The position numbers and the translations under genes are program-made. 64,000 bases of DNA, from contig PPXM03000003.1 in the NCBI GenBank assembly GCA_003707065.3, forward strand, positions 434,001-498,000, given 5' to 3'. Source of the stretch: Trigonopsis variabilis. Lineage: Eukaryota > Ascomycota > Trigonopsidomycetes > Trigonopsidales > Trigonopsidaceae. The notes under the pieces were generated by a model. It saw only the letters and a list, made by a program, of their open reading frames with translations, did not search any database and was not told the DNA's origin. Of the stretch, positions 45,568 to 56,388 are shown one piece after another; within the stretch, counting starts at the first letter, position 1, and each line of letters begins with the position of its first letter.

Positions 45568-46305
45568 ATGGACGATGGGCAAAGCGCAGATCAAGGGATC
45601 TCATATGATGAAGCAATCAAATACTGGTCCTCAGTCCCTGCGACAATTGATGGAGTTTTAGGGGGATTTGGCAATACATCTCTTCCTCGCGCCGACGTTT
45701 TAGGCTCGTCTACTTTTATCCGAAAGTTGTCACACTGGATTCCATCCTGGGCTCCAGATGCGCGCACAATGCCAAAGGTGGGCCTGGATGTCGGTGCAGG
45801 GATTGGCCGAGTGACTCTGACTGTGCTATCAAACTTTTGTGATGTTGTGGATCTATTGGAACCGGTCGAGCAGTTTGTTGATGAAGCCAAAATCCAGTTA
45901 ATGGATCAGATTGCAAATGGCAAAATTGGGGAGTTCTATCAAACGGGCGTGCAGGATTTTACTCCTGAGCCAGAGAAATATTGGCTTATCTGGTGTCAAT
46001 GGTGCCTTGGCCAAGTCCCAGATGCAACTTTGGTTGAAGCCTTGAAGCGCTTTGTGAACGGATTACAGCCAAGTGGAATCATAGTTATTAAGGTAAGATT
46101 ATTCATCCTATTGGACTTATGCCAGGAAAACGTCGCCGCGGTCAATGATGAATTTGATCCTCTTGACAGTTCGGTAATGAGAACACAAGAATCGTTCTCA
46201 AAAATATTTACGGATGCCGGATTGACAATCCTCCATACTGAACTCCAGCGCGGCTTGCCTAGAGAAGTCTGTGCAGTGCGAATGTGGGCACTTAGGCCGA
46301 TTTAA
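45568..46305 (+). CDS. TAE1: Protein alpha-N-terminal methyltransferase (NTMT1/Tae1)
   Basis: The family enzyme methylates the N-terminal amino group of proteins starting X-Pro-Lys, including ribosomal proteins. AdoMet motif I is GLDVGAGIGRVT; ISYDEAIKYWSSVPATIDGVLGG at the start, IWCQWCLGQVPD and a C-terminal DSSVMRTQESFSKIF also fit. The frame is open throughout (245 codons), but 46093-46125 has GT...AG ends and interrupts the conserved IIVIK-EN junction, so I read it as a 33-nt intron, leaving 234 aa. Because the intron length is a multiple of three and has no stop, retention would add 11 residues. Confidence 0.9.
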   Translation: MDDGQSADQGISYDEAIKYWSSVPATIDGVLGGFGNTSLPRADVLGSSTFIRKLSHWIPSWAPDARTMPKVGLDVGAGIGRVTLTVLSNFCDVVDLLEPVEQFVDEAKIQLMDQIANGKIGEFYQTGVQDFTPEPEKYWLIWCQWCLGQVPDATLVEALKRFVNGLQPSGIIVIKVRLFILLDLCQENVAAVNDEFDPLDSSVMRTQESFSKIFTDAGLTILHTELQRGLPREVCAVRMWALRPI

Positions 46306-46443
46306 TTGTTCTTTGATCGGTGCTTCTACGAATATCATGATAAATTGATGATTTTGGTGTGGATTGCTGTTTGAAAGCCTGCAAAATTCTATTCAGTTGT
46401 ACTATTAATTATTATGCCGCATTTTGGGCCGTGGGACTTAGAC

Positions 46444-48003
46444 TCATTCACCTCTTGCGTCCTCTATTACAGCCAGCAATCCTCCAACAAGATGGAGACT
46501 GCCTGTACAAAAGACCTCGGTGTGTTTGTGCAGACTGCGGATGTAAATGACTGCATCTTCAATGCTGGGCAGCACATGGATATCTGCCGCTGGGCATAAT
46601 TCCTTCCAAGCAGCAGCCAGTTCTTTTTGAACTTTTAGAGTGTCAACATCGTCCTTATTGGTGTTAATAGACTTTAAATCTGCCTGATAAGACCCTGATC
46701 GAAAGGTCACGTTTGTGCAGAAGATGACATGATCAAAGTCAACACCATGAGACGATGCAACCTCATAGACTACCGGAATAAGGCCATGGATATCTCGACT
46801 TTGTTGGTTAAACATGAGAATACGCGTTCTATTTGTTAAGTCTGCAAGCATGGATCACTTACTTGTCATCTTTAGTCACTGATGTGTACCATTCAGTTCC
46901 AGCTTGCAAACTTTCCTTTGTATGGGCTCCGTCAAGCTTCCAAGTAACTGGTCCGTTTTCGATTGTTTGGCATCTCCCGGGCCAATTGGCATGTTCTAGT
47001 CCACTTGTAAATTCCTTTGATAGAGTTTTATTATTAGATGAGTCAACTATTCCTAATGTCTTGAGGTGACTGGCGGATAACGCGATGGCTAAGGATGCGT
47101 TGATGTTTTGGAAATCTCCTTCGAGGCCGAGAGATAGCGAAGCCAGCTGTGGATGCTGATCTACAATAGTAAGAGACGCACCTATCTCTTGCGCTCTGCT
47201 CTTCAAAACTTCAAGTGCTTCGGGTGGCTGATGAACTGTAAAAGCGGGAACGTCTTTTTTCATGATTCCTCCTTTATGCCATGCTATATCTCTTATAGTC
47301 TTACCCAAGACAGTAGTATGATCGATGCCTAATGGTGTGATGCCACAAACGGTAGGATGAGAAATGATGTTGGTCGAGTCGAATTCACCCCCGACGCCTA
47401 CTTCGTAAATGGCGGTATCGACTCCTTCAGAGAGGAAACAGTGGAAGGAGACCAAAGTCAGGAAGCGGAAGTAGACCGGTTTGACTGTACCTTGCATCTG
47501 CGGAAACTCAGTTTGATCCGATCGCGAAGCTTCTAAGCGATCCCAGACTTGAAAGAAATATTTAGCAAACATGTCCTCTGATATAGGTTCTCCATTGATT
47601 CGGATCCTCTCTCGTACTGACTTCAAATGCGGTGAAGAATAAAATCCAATTTTTGATATTCCTTTTCCTTGGAACTGTCCAAGGATCGACTGAGCAAACG
47701 AACACGTAGATCCTTTTCCTTTTGTTCCTGCGACATGGACTATATTCAATGTGTCTAGATCAGGTGGCTTACAGTCAATAAATGGTCTCGCTATCAAACC
47801 ATCCTTACCGTGTAATTGATTCGTCGTAACCATTCGACCATCTCAGGAATAGCCAACGAATTCATATAATCCCCTCGTTTTCTTAGCATCTCGAGGGTTG
47901 CAAAATTGGATTGGAGCGAATTCAACGCATCTATGGCATCCTTTAGATTAGCTTCCTTCTCTTTCTTTTGTCTTACGGAGTATTTTCTTATCATCCTTGC
48001 CAT
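46444..48003 (-). CDS. MET7: Folylpolyglutamate synthase
   Basis: Exons 48003-47809, 47767-46863 and 46828-46444 (introns 41 and 34 nt); 494 aa. Spliced sequence runs EWLRRINYT-PPDLDTLNIVHVAG then TKGKGSTCSF (P-loop), VGVGGEFDSTN, GIDHTTVLG, DGAHTKES and RILMFNQQSRD. It adds glutamates to folates so they are retained and used by one-carbon enzymes, in cytosol and mitochondria. The N-terminus MARMIRKYSVRQKKEKE is basic and could target mitochondria. ADIHVLPSIEDAVIYI near the end is the C-terminal domain. Confidence 0.93.
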
Positions 48004-48068
48004 GAGTAGAGGAATGCAACACCCGATACATCGCTACTTAATCCTAGACAAATGCACGTCGCACGTTC

Positions 48069-48281
48069 CTATAGCATGCACAGTTCATATAGAAGAGTCC
48101 ACTTCTCATATCCCGACTCGTTTAAAAAGTATTGCCAAAGTTCCCTGTTCTTCGCATTTCGTTTGTCTTCCCAGAGCCAGCGATCTCCCTCCGCTTTTAT
48201 ATCTTCCAAGGTCTTCAGCAGGTCTACTTTCTTGTTCATTTGTCTCTGAAGGCTGACTCCACCTCGATATATTGTTCTCAT
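48069..48281 (-). CDS. Small basic protein, unknown
   Basis: A 70-aa frame from a true ATG at 48281. It starts MRTIYRGGVSLQRQMNKKVD and contains EGDRWLWEDKRNAKNRELW; composition is helical, basic and aromatic, like small mitochondrial accessory proteins. I do not recognise it, and a spliced C-terminal extension is possible. It lies 65 bp upstream of MET7 on the same strand. Confidence 0.4.
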   Translation of the reverse strand: MRTIYRGGVSLQRQMNKKVDLLKTLEDIKAEGDRWLWEDKRNAKNRELWQYFLNESGYEKWTLLYELCML

Positions 48282-48449
48282 ATCTGCCAGAAATGAGTTA
48301 GAGAAGACCCTTCTGTGCCATTACCCCCAAGCAGCGTCGGCAGATAAGTGGTAACATGATAGCAATTTAGCCGGTCGATAACAGTCTCCCCACCTGCAAC
48401 GGGTCCGCCAGACTCGTTTTTTCTTCTCCCCGGCGCATTATCTCAAGTC

Positions 48450-49124
48450 ATGGCGAGATTATTAATTATAAATCCCAATTCTTCCGAATCGGTAACTGCG
48501 GAGATTGAAAAAGTCATTTCCAAGTCAAACACTCAATCGTTTTCCTTCAAGTTTTATACCTGTCCTCAGTCTCCTCCCTCTATTGATGACTGGACTACCG
48601 AAGTATTGTCGGCCGCAGCATGTTACACGGACTTGAAAGACTCATTAGGACAGTATGATGGGATTTTAGTCTGCTGTTATTCTGATCATCCTTTGGTCCA
48701 TCTTCTCCGCGAAAATGTCGATATCCCTGTGGTTGGAATCTTCCAGGCCTCCATAGCTCATGGTTTGATGCTTGGAGGGCCGATTGCTATTGTTACAACC
48801 GGACCTGCATGGGTACCTTTGTTGAATGAAGGCGTTCGCGCGATGCTGGGATGCAAAGAGCCAAACTTTGTGGGAACGTTTAGTACAGGTCTCGGTGTGT
48901 TGGAACTCCATGAGGCTGAGCAAAATTTGGTAGCACGACGGATCGGCGAATGTTCAAAACAAGCAGTCGAGGCCGGAGCTAAGGTCATCTGCTTGGGATG
49001 TGCAGGCATGGCTGGAATGGAGGCTGCCGTTCTAGCGGGAATCGAGAATCATAAGATCCGCGTTGTTGATGGCGTGGTCGCTGGGGTCCAGATGCTTATC
49101 GGCTTGGTGAATTGTCATTATTAG
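48450..49124 (+). CDS. DCG1: Asp/Glu/hydantoin racemase family protein
   Basis: Single exon, 224 aa. Start MARLLIINPNSSESVTAEIE is typical of the family. Two catalytic cysteines are expected and seen: ILVCCYSDHPL in the first half and ICLGCAGMAG in the second. GPIAIVTTG and VDGVVAGVQMLIGL also fit. Dcg1 in budding yeast lies in the allantoin-catabolism group and is nitrogen-regulated; its substrate is uncertain. Here none of its neighbours are allantoin genes. I did not find a clear GATAA cluster in the short upstream region. Confidence 0.9.
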   Translation: MARLLIINPNSSESVTAEIEKVISKSNTQSFSFKFYTCPQSPPSIDDWTTEVLSAAACYTDLKDSLGQYDGILVCCYSDHPLVHLLRENVDIPVVGIFQASIAHGLMLGGPIAIVTTGPAWVPLLNEGVRAMLGCKEPNFVGTFSTGLGVLELHEAEQNLVARRIGECSKQAVEAGAKVICLGCAGMAGMEAAVLAGIENHKIRVVDGVVAGVQMLIGLVNCHY

Positions 49125-49184
49125 CATGCCCTTCAAGGCTCATTCTACATTCAGATCCAAAGCCACGTAAAATCGTAATATACA

Positions 49185-52100
49185 TTAAACTTTTCCAGCT
49201 CGTCTGCTGCGGCTAAAAGCCCGTAGCTGATACAAGGCATCCACCAAAACACCTTCCGCCTCATATATCTCGTTCTCGCTTGCATTTTCAAAGCACGCGA
49301 TATCAATTCGCCCCTTCAATCGGTCCACTCTTGCCATGGAACGATCGTGATCTTCCCCGGAGAGAACATGACTGCCAGTTTGCTGCCCAGTGATGACTTC
49401 CTTATCTTCAACCTCAATAACAAAAGCATGTTCAGAACTTTTGATGCACTCTGACACGGGCGAGCCGACGTCTAGGGATTGCAAAGGCTTCATGTCCTCA
49501 GTATTTTGAGTCAGATGTGAACCAGAACTTTCTCCGTGTTCTTCGTTCGATGGTGTCGAATCTTCTACCGTAGAACTGAGAGGAGCAGCGTCAACCTGTA
49601 CTCCAACGTCAGCGTTTTCGTTGTCGAGCACAAACGAAGTAGAAGTCTCGGTCTCCGTCTTGTCACACGGGGCAGCCGGAGCTTCTGAAGTTATAGTGTT
49701 TTCTGTTCTACTATTATTCGCCTTCGTGGACCCGTTATCTTCCGTTAAATCGGTGTTGAGGTCAATATCGTCTCGGTTGAGACTAGTGAGAAGAGATTCC
49801 AGCTGCTTAATCTCATCAGTAGTCAGAGACTGAATAGATGGATTGATGGAACCAGAAAGTTTCACGACCCGAGATTGCAAAAACGGTCCTTTCAAGTAGC
49901 TTTTCAGGTTAAGCCCGGCCAGCTTCGAAGTGCACAGTGGAGCACTCATGATTGTGGACCTCCCTAATAAGCTCTGACTGATAGCCGCGCGAGCACCGGC
50001 ATTATCATCACAGACAGTAAAAAAGAAGAAAAGATTCTGCAAGACATGATACAGTTCCATCGAGGGATCATCAACTGGGTTAATGTAGCCGAGCTCTACT
50101 GGATCTTTCAGGTAGGAAAGATCAGACAGACAAAGCATAAAAAACTTGTGAAGAATCTGATAGAACTCTTCCAGCCATTGTCGAGAAGTCTTGTCGGTCA
50201 CAAAAAGAATCATATTACAAGCAGCATTGAGAATATTCAGAACGCCTTCAGGAAGATCATGATCAAGGAACCTTTCGTTAGCAGTGAGTAGATTCGCATA
50301 CACACTTATATTGCTCCATATCGTCACAAGATGTCATAAAGGATCTGATCCGCTTCAGAAGAACTATAGAGCATATTATGACAGTCTTCGGCATCGATAA
50401 AACATCATTCAGTCTATGTGTAAGTGGTTGAAAGAGTATGAAGAAACAAACCTTAAGAAAGGTAGAGACTCAAAGACTTTATCAGTCAGTACTGTGAAGA
50501 GGTCGGTGCAAATCATATCTATATCCTTCATGGGGTCTTTCTGTATTATTTTCAGGAAGACTGGGGTCAGTCTATCGGATACTAATGATTCAAAAAGTTT
50601 CCCAATCTTTTTACAAAACTCTGTCGATCTAAAACTGTTAGGCAACCAATCCGAATAATGACGATGACTTACTCTGAAAAAGCGAGGCTTCGGATGAATA
50701 GAATCAGACAAGTTGGATCAATGGAGTTGTAAATCTCAGCACCACTCAAGGATACATCGTTAATTAGAGAGAGCATCAGATCAGAAAAAAAAATCACTAC
50801 TTCAGCTTTATTCTTGTCAAGGCTTCCGCTGTATTCTGGACCCTTCTCTTGAAGAATAGAAGTGTCGATCGCTCGAGATATGATTTTATCGATCAAATCG
50901 GTCCTATAGCCAAGAATAATGCATTCGTTGACCAAACTCAAGGATGGCATTAATGATTTGTCCTGCATTAGCTGAAGTAAGTAGCCCAGACTTGAGGGAA
51001 ACCTGGCCGCATATAATAAAAAAAGCCAATTACTAGCTGCTGATTTAGCTTGAGATCTAGAATCATCACTGTTCACAAAGATCACTTCGTCAGAAAGACC
51101 AACATTTTCATTCAACCCTCCAGACTTGAAATCAAATCGCTTCAGGATTGATAACAGAATAGTCCCCAGCAATCCCTGGTCTAGCTGAGGCTGGGAGATG
51201 AGTTTCACAATGAAATTCAGACAGGATATTATAAGTTGATGATCACGTTGTTCCCCATGGCCCATTCGTAGAGACAGAAAGGTACTCCACAACAGGATTA
51301 TACCAGGGTTCGAAGGATCAAATTTGAACCTTACCATTTGATTAAATATTGTACTCATCACTTCTTCCTGACATTGCAGTAAAGAGCTATAAGATAGCTC
51401 TTCCAGGTGATCTAGTGGCCTTCCTACCCTACCAAGGCTAAACAGGAGCTGGATAGCGACATTAGGAGAACTCGGTTTTCTCTGACAACAAGTGTTATCT
51501 GCAGTATGAAGTTTTAAGAGGCGAGCAACGATTCGATTGAATCGCTGACTCAACTCAGAGTTATCTTTTATCGCTTGCAAGATACTAGGAATGATTTGAC
51601 TCCAGATGATTTTATACGTATCCACTTGGTCTTCTAAAGGGAGAGATCCGTCGAATCGGAGAACCAAGTATAATAAGAAGTCAAATAGATAGGAAAACTC
51701 ATCATAGAGATATTCCTCAATATTGGCACATTTCGAAAAGATGTAGACCAAAAACTTAGTATGTGATACTGCCCCTTCAATGTTACCAGAGGCACAGTAA
51801 CTTACCAAGGGCTTAAAAGCCCAGATGAAGAACACCTTTCTCCAGGAGCGGAAAGCACACTTTTTAGCTTCCTCATCATCTATCTTGTATTGAGCAAAAC
51901 GAAGAAACGCTAACCAAGACTGGAAATGCTCCCATTTATCAAAAGAAAGATGGACTGAAGGAGAGGTGGCCGTAGTTCGATATTGAAGTAGCAAAAAAAT
52001 ATTTCCCCAAATCTTGATCGCATAGACCGCATCGCCTTCTAATGCAATGACCTCCAATTTAGTAAGATAACTACCTACAGGATATTGTACATCCTGATGC

Positions 52101-54196
52101 AGACTTTTAGAAAAATACCTTTCTATTTCATTGGCAACATAGACAACGGAATCTCTTCCAACAAACCTTCGGACACATTCGTCAAGAATTCCTTTCGATA
52201 ATTCTCGAAGAGACTTCACTGGTGATACCGCCAATTTCAAGACTAAAGGTAGCCAAGTAGACGCATTTTTCAACATTGAAAGTGGAGAGAGAGATAGCAT
52301 CGTCCGACAGAGACTTAATTTACCTCGCTGGATACTAGCAGACTCAGAAAAAGGAAAATCGATCAAAGTCGCTAAAACAGCCTCAATTGATGAAGCATTC
52401 CATATATCTGGATAAGGTAATCTCTGACTTGATAGAAATAACAACTGAGTCACAATATTTCGCTTGGACTTCCGTCGAGTTGACAAACTCTCAATGCTAA
52501 GCTGAAGCAGCGTTTGGCATATGCTTTCCAAGTGTTTGTCCCGGACGGCATCAATGACAGAGGGAATTCCAAATAAATATCCTAGAATCCCAAACGCGGT
52601 TGGCTGAGAAGATAAGGGGCCTGAACTGGAGGAACTCTTTTTCAAATCAATAGTGATGGTCCTCAGCAAAGTATCAATTTTGGACAATATCACGTCCATT
52701 ATTTCTCGGTCGTCAACAGCTTTTATCGTAGCCAATAAAGTATCATACATTACTCGCTTATTTGCTTCATCTTTCCCATTCGATAGCACTCTTATAAAGT
52801 CGTCAACCGTGACTCTAAGTGGTTCTCGTCCTGCAGATGCCCCGAGGGCTGCAGTCTCCAGACCTCTCACCCTAGTTGGAGTCTCGATATTATCATTAGA
52901 CGTCACAATCTTAAGGATAGAGCGGGGTACAGAAGAGGATTTTGGGACAGGCGTAGTAATGCTAGCTGGAGTTATCGGTGAAGGAGGTTTGTCAACAAAA
53001 GTCACACGCTTCCCTTTTGCATCTCTCGATGGAGTCTCAGCCTGTACATCACTTTCTACTTGCTTGTCAGAAACTTCAGCCTCCATTGCTAGTGTCTCGT
53101 CGCTGAGTTTCTCAGGACCAACGAGAGAATCCAGATTCAATGGTCTTCGTAACTCTTCGGGAACAGAAATTCGGATCTTAACTTGCCCACGTCTTCGAGT
53201 TGGTGATATACTAGAGATGTTTGAGGGAGACCTACCGGTAGACCTCCGTTCCACAGATGTCCTTACTGATGATGTCGAATGTCGAGACGGAGAGTTATTT
53301 TTCCGAGACGGAGAACCCGCAGCCTCTAACTGTCGCTCGAATGCCCGTAATCGAGACTCTGTGATACCCGGTGATCCTCCTAACCAGTCTTTATCGTAGT
53401 CGTTCATGCTTTCTTGTTCGGCTCTATTTGGTAGCTCCGATCCACTATGCACATCACTATGGATGTCCTTCTGAACCGTTGAGGTAGCTTCGTCTTCTCC
53501 ATCTTCATTGTTCCTTCTAACAAACTTATGGCTCTGAGCATTCAGCTCCAACACACCGTCAGATGTCACTTCCAAAGATGATCTACCTTTTTCCTTCTGT
53601 CGCTGCCCTGAAACCATTTCATTGATTTGTTCAGAGTCGTTGAAATTCTGCCATTTCTTGGCCATTTCTGGCGTCGCTGAATCTTCGAAGCATGGACCGG
53701 GATCCTCACTTTCTCGTTGCAGTGCATCAACGTCCTGCCTCTTTTGCATCCTACTCTTCATGGTTCCATATGTAGGTGAATTCAGGTTCCTCTCCTCAAG
53801 CCGATGGCCGTCGTCAATATCGTCGATATCTACTTGGATTCTCCTTCGTTTGCGGCCACCACCGATAGGACTTTCCTGTATCTCATCTTCCTCATAATTA
53901 TCAGACAAATACTTAATTTCATGAGCTTTATCACGCGAGAGTTCTTCGCGAGTTCTCTTCTTAGATTCCATGGTCCACAGAAGATCAATTTGTGAATCAG
54001 GGGATGCGTAGCCTGCATCCTGACTTGAAGCCTTTGTGGGATTCTCACCCCCTAAAATCATCCCATTATCAGACAAATCACTTTTCTCAACGCCTGAGAG
54101 GTCTTGTTGAGCATTGGCCGCCCTGAGTTTGTGAGGGCTCCTTAATGGGGAAGAATTCCATACAAATGAGCCCAGAAGAGAACGTAGACTAGGCAT
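49185..54196 (-). CDS. RIF1: Rif1, telomere and replication-timing regulator
   Basis: Four exons: 54196-50673, 50634-50452, 50413-50306 and 50271-49185 (introns 38, 38 and 34 nt); 1633 aa. The N-terminal ~380 residues are disordered. PP1-docking motifs occur as KRVTF (~395) and SILK (~425), the arrangement known in Rif1 proteins, N-terminal to the HEAT-repeat core as in budding yeast. The core (~450-1300) includes FGILGYLFGIPSVIDAVRDK and VAVSPVKSLRELSKGIL-like helices. After an acidic linker the C-terminus ends with a short conserved helical segment (EAEGVLVDALYQLRAF). Rif1 recruits PP1 to delay origins and controls telomere length. It is by far the longest gene here. Confidence 0.9.
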
Positions 54197-54375
54197 GATG
54201 CATGAGAAGAGAAATAGCCTAGGGCCTATGAGCTTTTGAGATGAGGTAGCTGAAGAAAGGAGACGCGAACTAATTAGTTGCCATAGCAGGCGCGCGCGTC
54301 AACGTTACCTTGTAATGCTATCACGAAGAAGAGGAATATTATTTCCTGGCAGTGCGACTCTTTACTGAAGTTACT
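54197..54375. promoter_or_regulatory. Upstream region of RIF1
   Basis: About 180 bp before the RIF1 ATG. It holds a GGCGCGCGCG-like GC-rich spot near 54290. Nothing else seen. Confidence 0.4.
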
Positions 54376-54582
54376 TCATGGAATGATGAACCATACATAA
54401 TCTCCAGCTTGTTTAATCTGAGCAAGATCAAGTTTTCCTTTCTGATATACTGCTCCATTCAAACGTCCAATCAACCACTCATTAGACCATCGGTGAGCAC
54501 GGTGTACAGCAAATAGCATTACAGCTACAGTTTGGTCCTCTTTATCAAGTATTATGTAAAGAACAAGCGAACTAGAATATTG
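54376..54582 (-). other. Orphan exon-like open frame without a good start
   Basis: A 68-codon open stretch reads LYIILDKEDQTVAVMLFAVH then RAHRWSNEWLIGRLNGAVYQ and ends GDYVWFIIP-stop. Its composition is strongly protein-like. It starts inside the last codons of the PHAF1 gene in another frame, right after a TTAAC and a TTCTAG that look like a branch site and acceptor. No matching donor in the right phase was found in PHAF1. The only in-frame ATG gives 47 residues. It may be an alternative last exon, a small gene or a remnant. Confidence 0.4.
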
Positions 54583-55949
54583 TTAATGAGCATATGTATG
54601 AACTCTGCGTAATTTCGAAAATGAAGCGTTTATAGTTCACAAGGGTTGTAGTCCCCCAAGAAGCAGAAGTCTCATTCGAAGGTCCTTTAGAGGTATTGGT
54701 AGGATGAGAAAACTCTTCATATTCATCATCTGAATCTAATGCCTCGACAGCCGCTGATCGAAGAAGAGCACGTGCTAAAACCATCTTCTTGCAAGAATGC
54801 GATAATCCACAAGACTCTGCGATTGATGAATAATAATCTTCAGAGCAAATATTGAATTTTCCTACGGTCGAGTTCCAGCGGCAACGATTGTATCGCGTAA
54901 AATCCACAGTACTAGGGACATTTCCATGTAGAATGACTTTGATGACCCGCGTAGTGCTAGTGGAAAATAATATGTCAACTCCAAGAGAGAAGTAGTTAAA
55001 GAAAAGAGAGTTCAGACTATCATCTGCTTCACACTCACTCTTTCGATGAATTGAAAGCCTCGAATCCAGTTTATTATATGTATCTTCCGGACTGCCTAAA
55101 GCCATGAAAACATCCAAAATCGTCGATTTCTGAAGGTGAAGCATGAAAGCTGGTCTCTCAGGATCAGTGAATACGAACTCAAGCCCTTGTCCATCCTCGC
55201 TAATGTTAACGAATGCTAAATCATGACTCTTTGTATCATTTGAAAGATAGCACTTCTCTTTCAGCCGGCCTTCATAGTCGATCTTGGGCTCAATGTAATC
55301 GTCCAACGATTTCCGGACCTCTGGCCATGAAGAACCCTTGTATATAACAAACGCTGAACACGCTGTTTGGGACATTGATAATCTACTTATTATTTCTTGA
55401 GATGACAGCTCCCGATTCCCGATATCGAACGGGAATTTAAATGCAATTCCAGGATAGGACAAGACATACGATTGATCTTCGTCATAATATCTTCCTGGGT
55501 AGGTAGGGCTAAATCGTTAGCACTAAATTGTCTTCTCAGCCTTATCAGGTCCGCTACTTACCCAAATATATCGTTATAGACGTCTCCAAAAGTCAAGTTT
55601 TCATTCGCCCTATAAGAATTAGCTCATTTTTATATAATATAGGCTCCATACCCCAATTCATGACCTCTATATAATACTGATGAGGATTTAAGGTTGATGA
55701 CTTCAATCACTCGCAATCGTTGATCCCAAGAATGGAAGTGTAAGCGCAATCCCCGCCTTCTCACTGCTATTATAATTGTCTGGCATCCTATCGGATCCGA
55801 TTCATTATAGATTATTTCAATATCTTCTTGTTTACTCCTTAGTTCCAGCAAAACCGCATATAGTGTATTGTCCAGTCCTTTCATTAGTCCCACACACGAC
55901 AACACTTACCAAGATTCCCAAGCCCTCTGCCAGGATTAAGAACTGACAT
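54572..55949 (-). CDS. PHAF1 / UPF0183 family (phagophore assembly factor type)
   Basis: Exons 55949-55910, 55877-55652, 55609-55562 and 55508-54572 (introns 32, 42 and 53 nt); 416 aa, as in the family. Matches include PGRGLGNLGLDNTLYAVLLE at the start, QRLRVIEVINL, FGDVYNDIFGPTYPGRYY, LSYPGIAFKFPF, LGSPEDTY and LFFNYFSLGVDILFSTST. The human protein (C16orf70, MYTHO) has been linked to autophagosome formation. Budding yeast has no clear copy. All four exons fit in phase and align without gaps. Confidence 0.9.
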
Positions 55950-56388
55950 TCTAATGGACTAGATATTGTTCGCTCGTTGCGCTTTCAACTGAATATCAAA
56001 CTGTTCTTGAAAAGCGAGGTGGAGCTCAGCGCGCCCCACTCTTCTAAACTCCCAAACGCGATAAGTGTTGCACCGCACACGTTTGGTCGATGTCACTATA
56101 CGCACTGCCATTGCAACTCATGAGACCTGTGTCCCTTAACCAAAGTATAAAGGGTAATTAAAGTGCGGCGAATGATAGAAAATCTAGTGAACATATGGGC
56201 GATTTTTACGTTAGTCGCACTTTTCGAGCGTGCCTCTGTGACGTCAGAGATTCATCTACAATCTTGTAATTGGCAAAGGCTCAATTACTAGCAAAATAAT
56301 AAATGCCAATTAAAGTATCATCAAATAGATATCATTAACAAAGAATCATAAGAATCGCCCTGGGTACTCGATCATAGAAGGGAAGAAA
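55950..56388. other. Intergenic region between PHAF1 and yapsin 1
   Basis: About 440 bp; promoter of PHAF1 and 3' side of the protease gene. Mixed sequence, no exon or RNA gene seen. Confidence 0.45.

Noticed and set aside
52653-53399. 248-codon plus-strand frame inside RIF1
   Set aside because: It is antisense to the disordered Ser-rich part of RIF1, where biased codons leave the opposite strand open; no motif or start context supports it.
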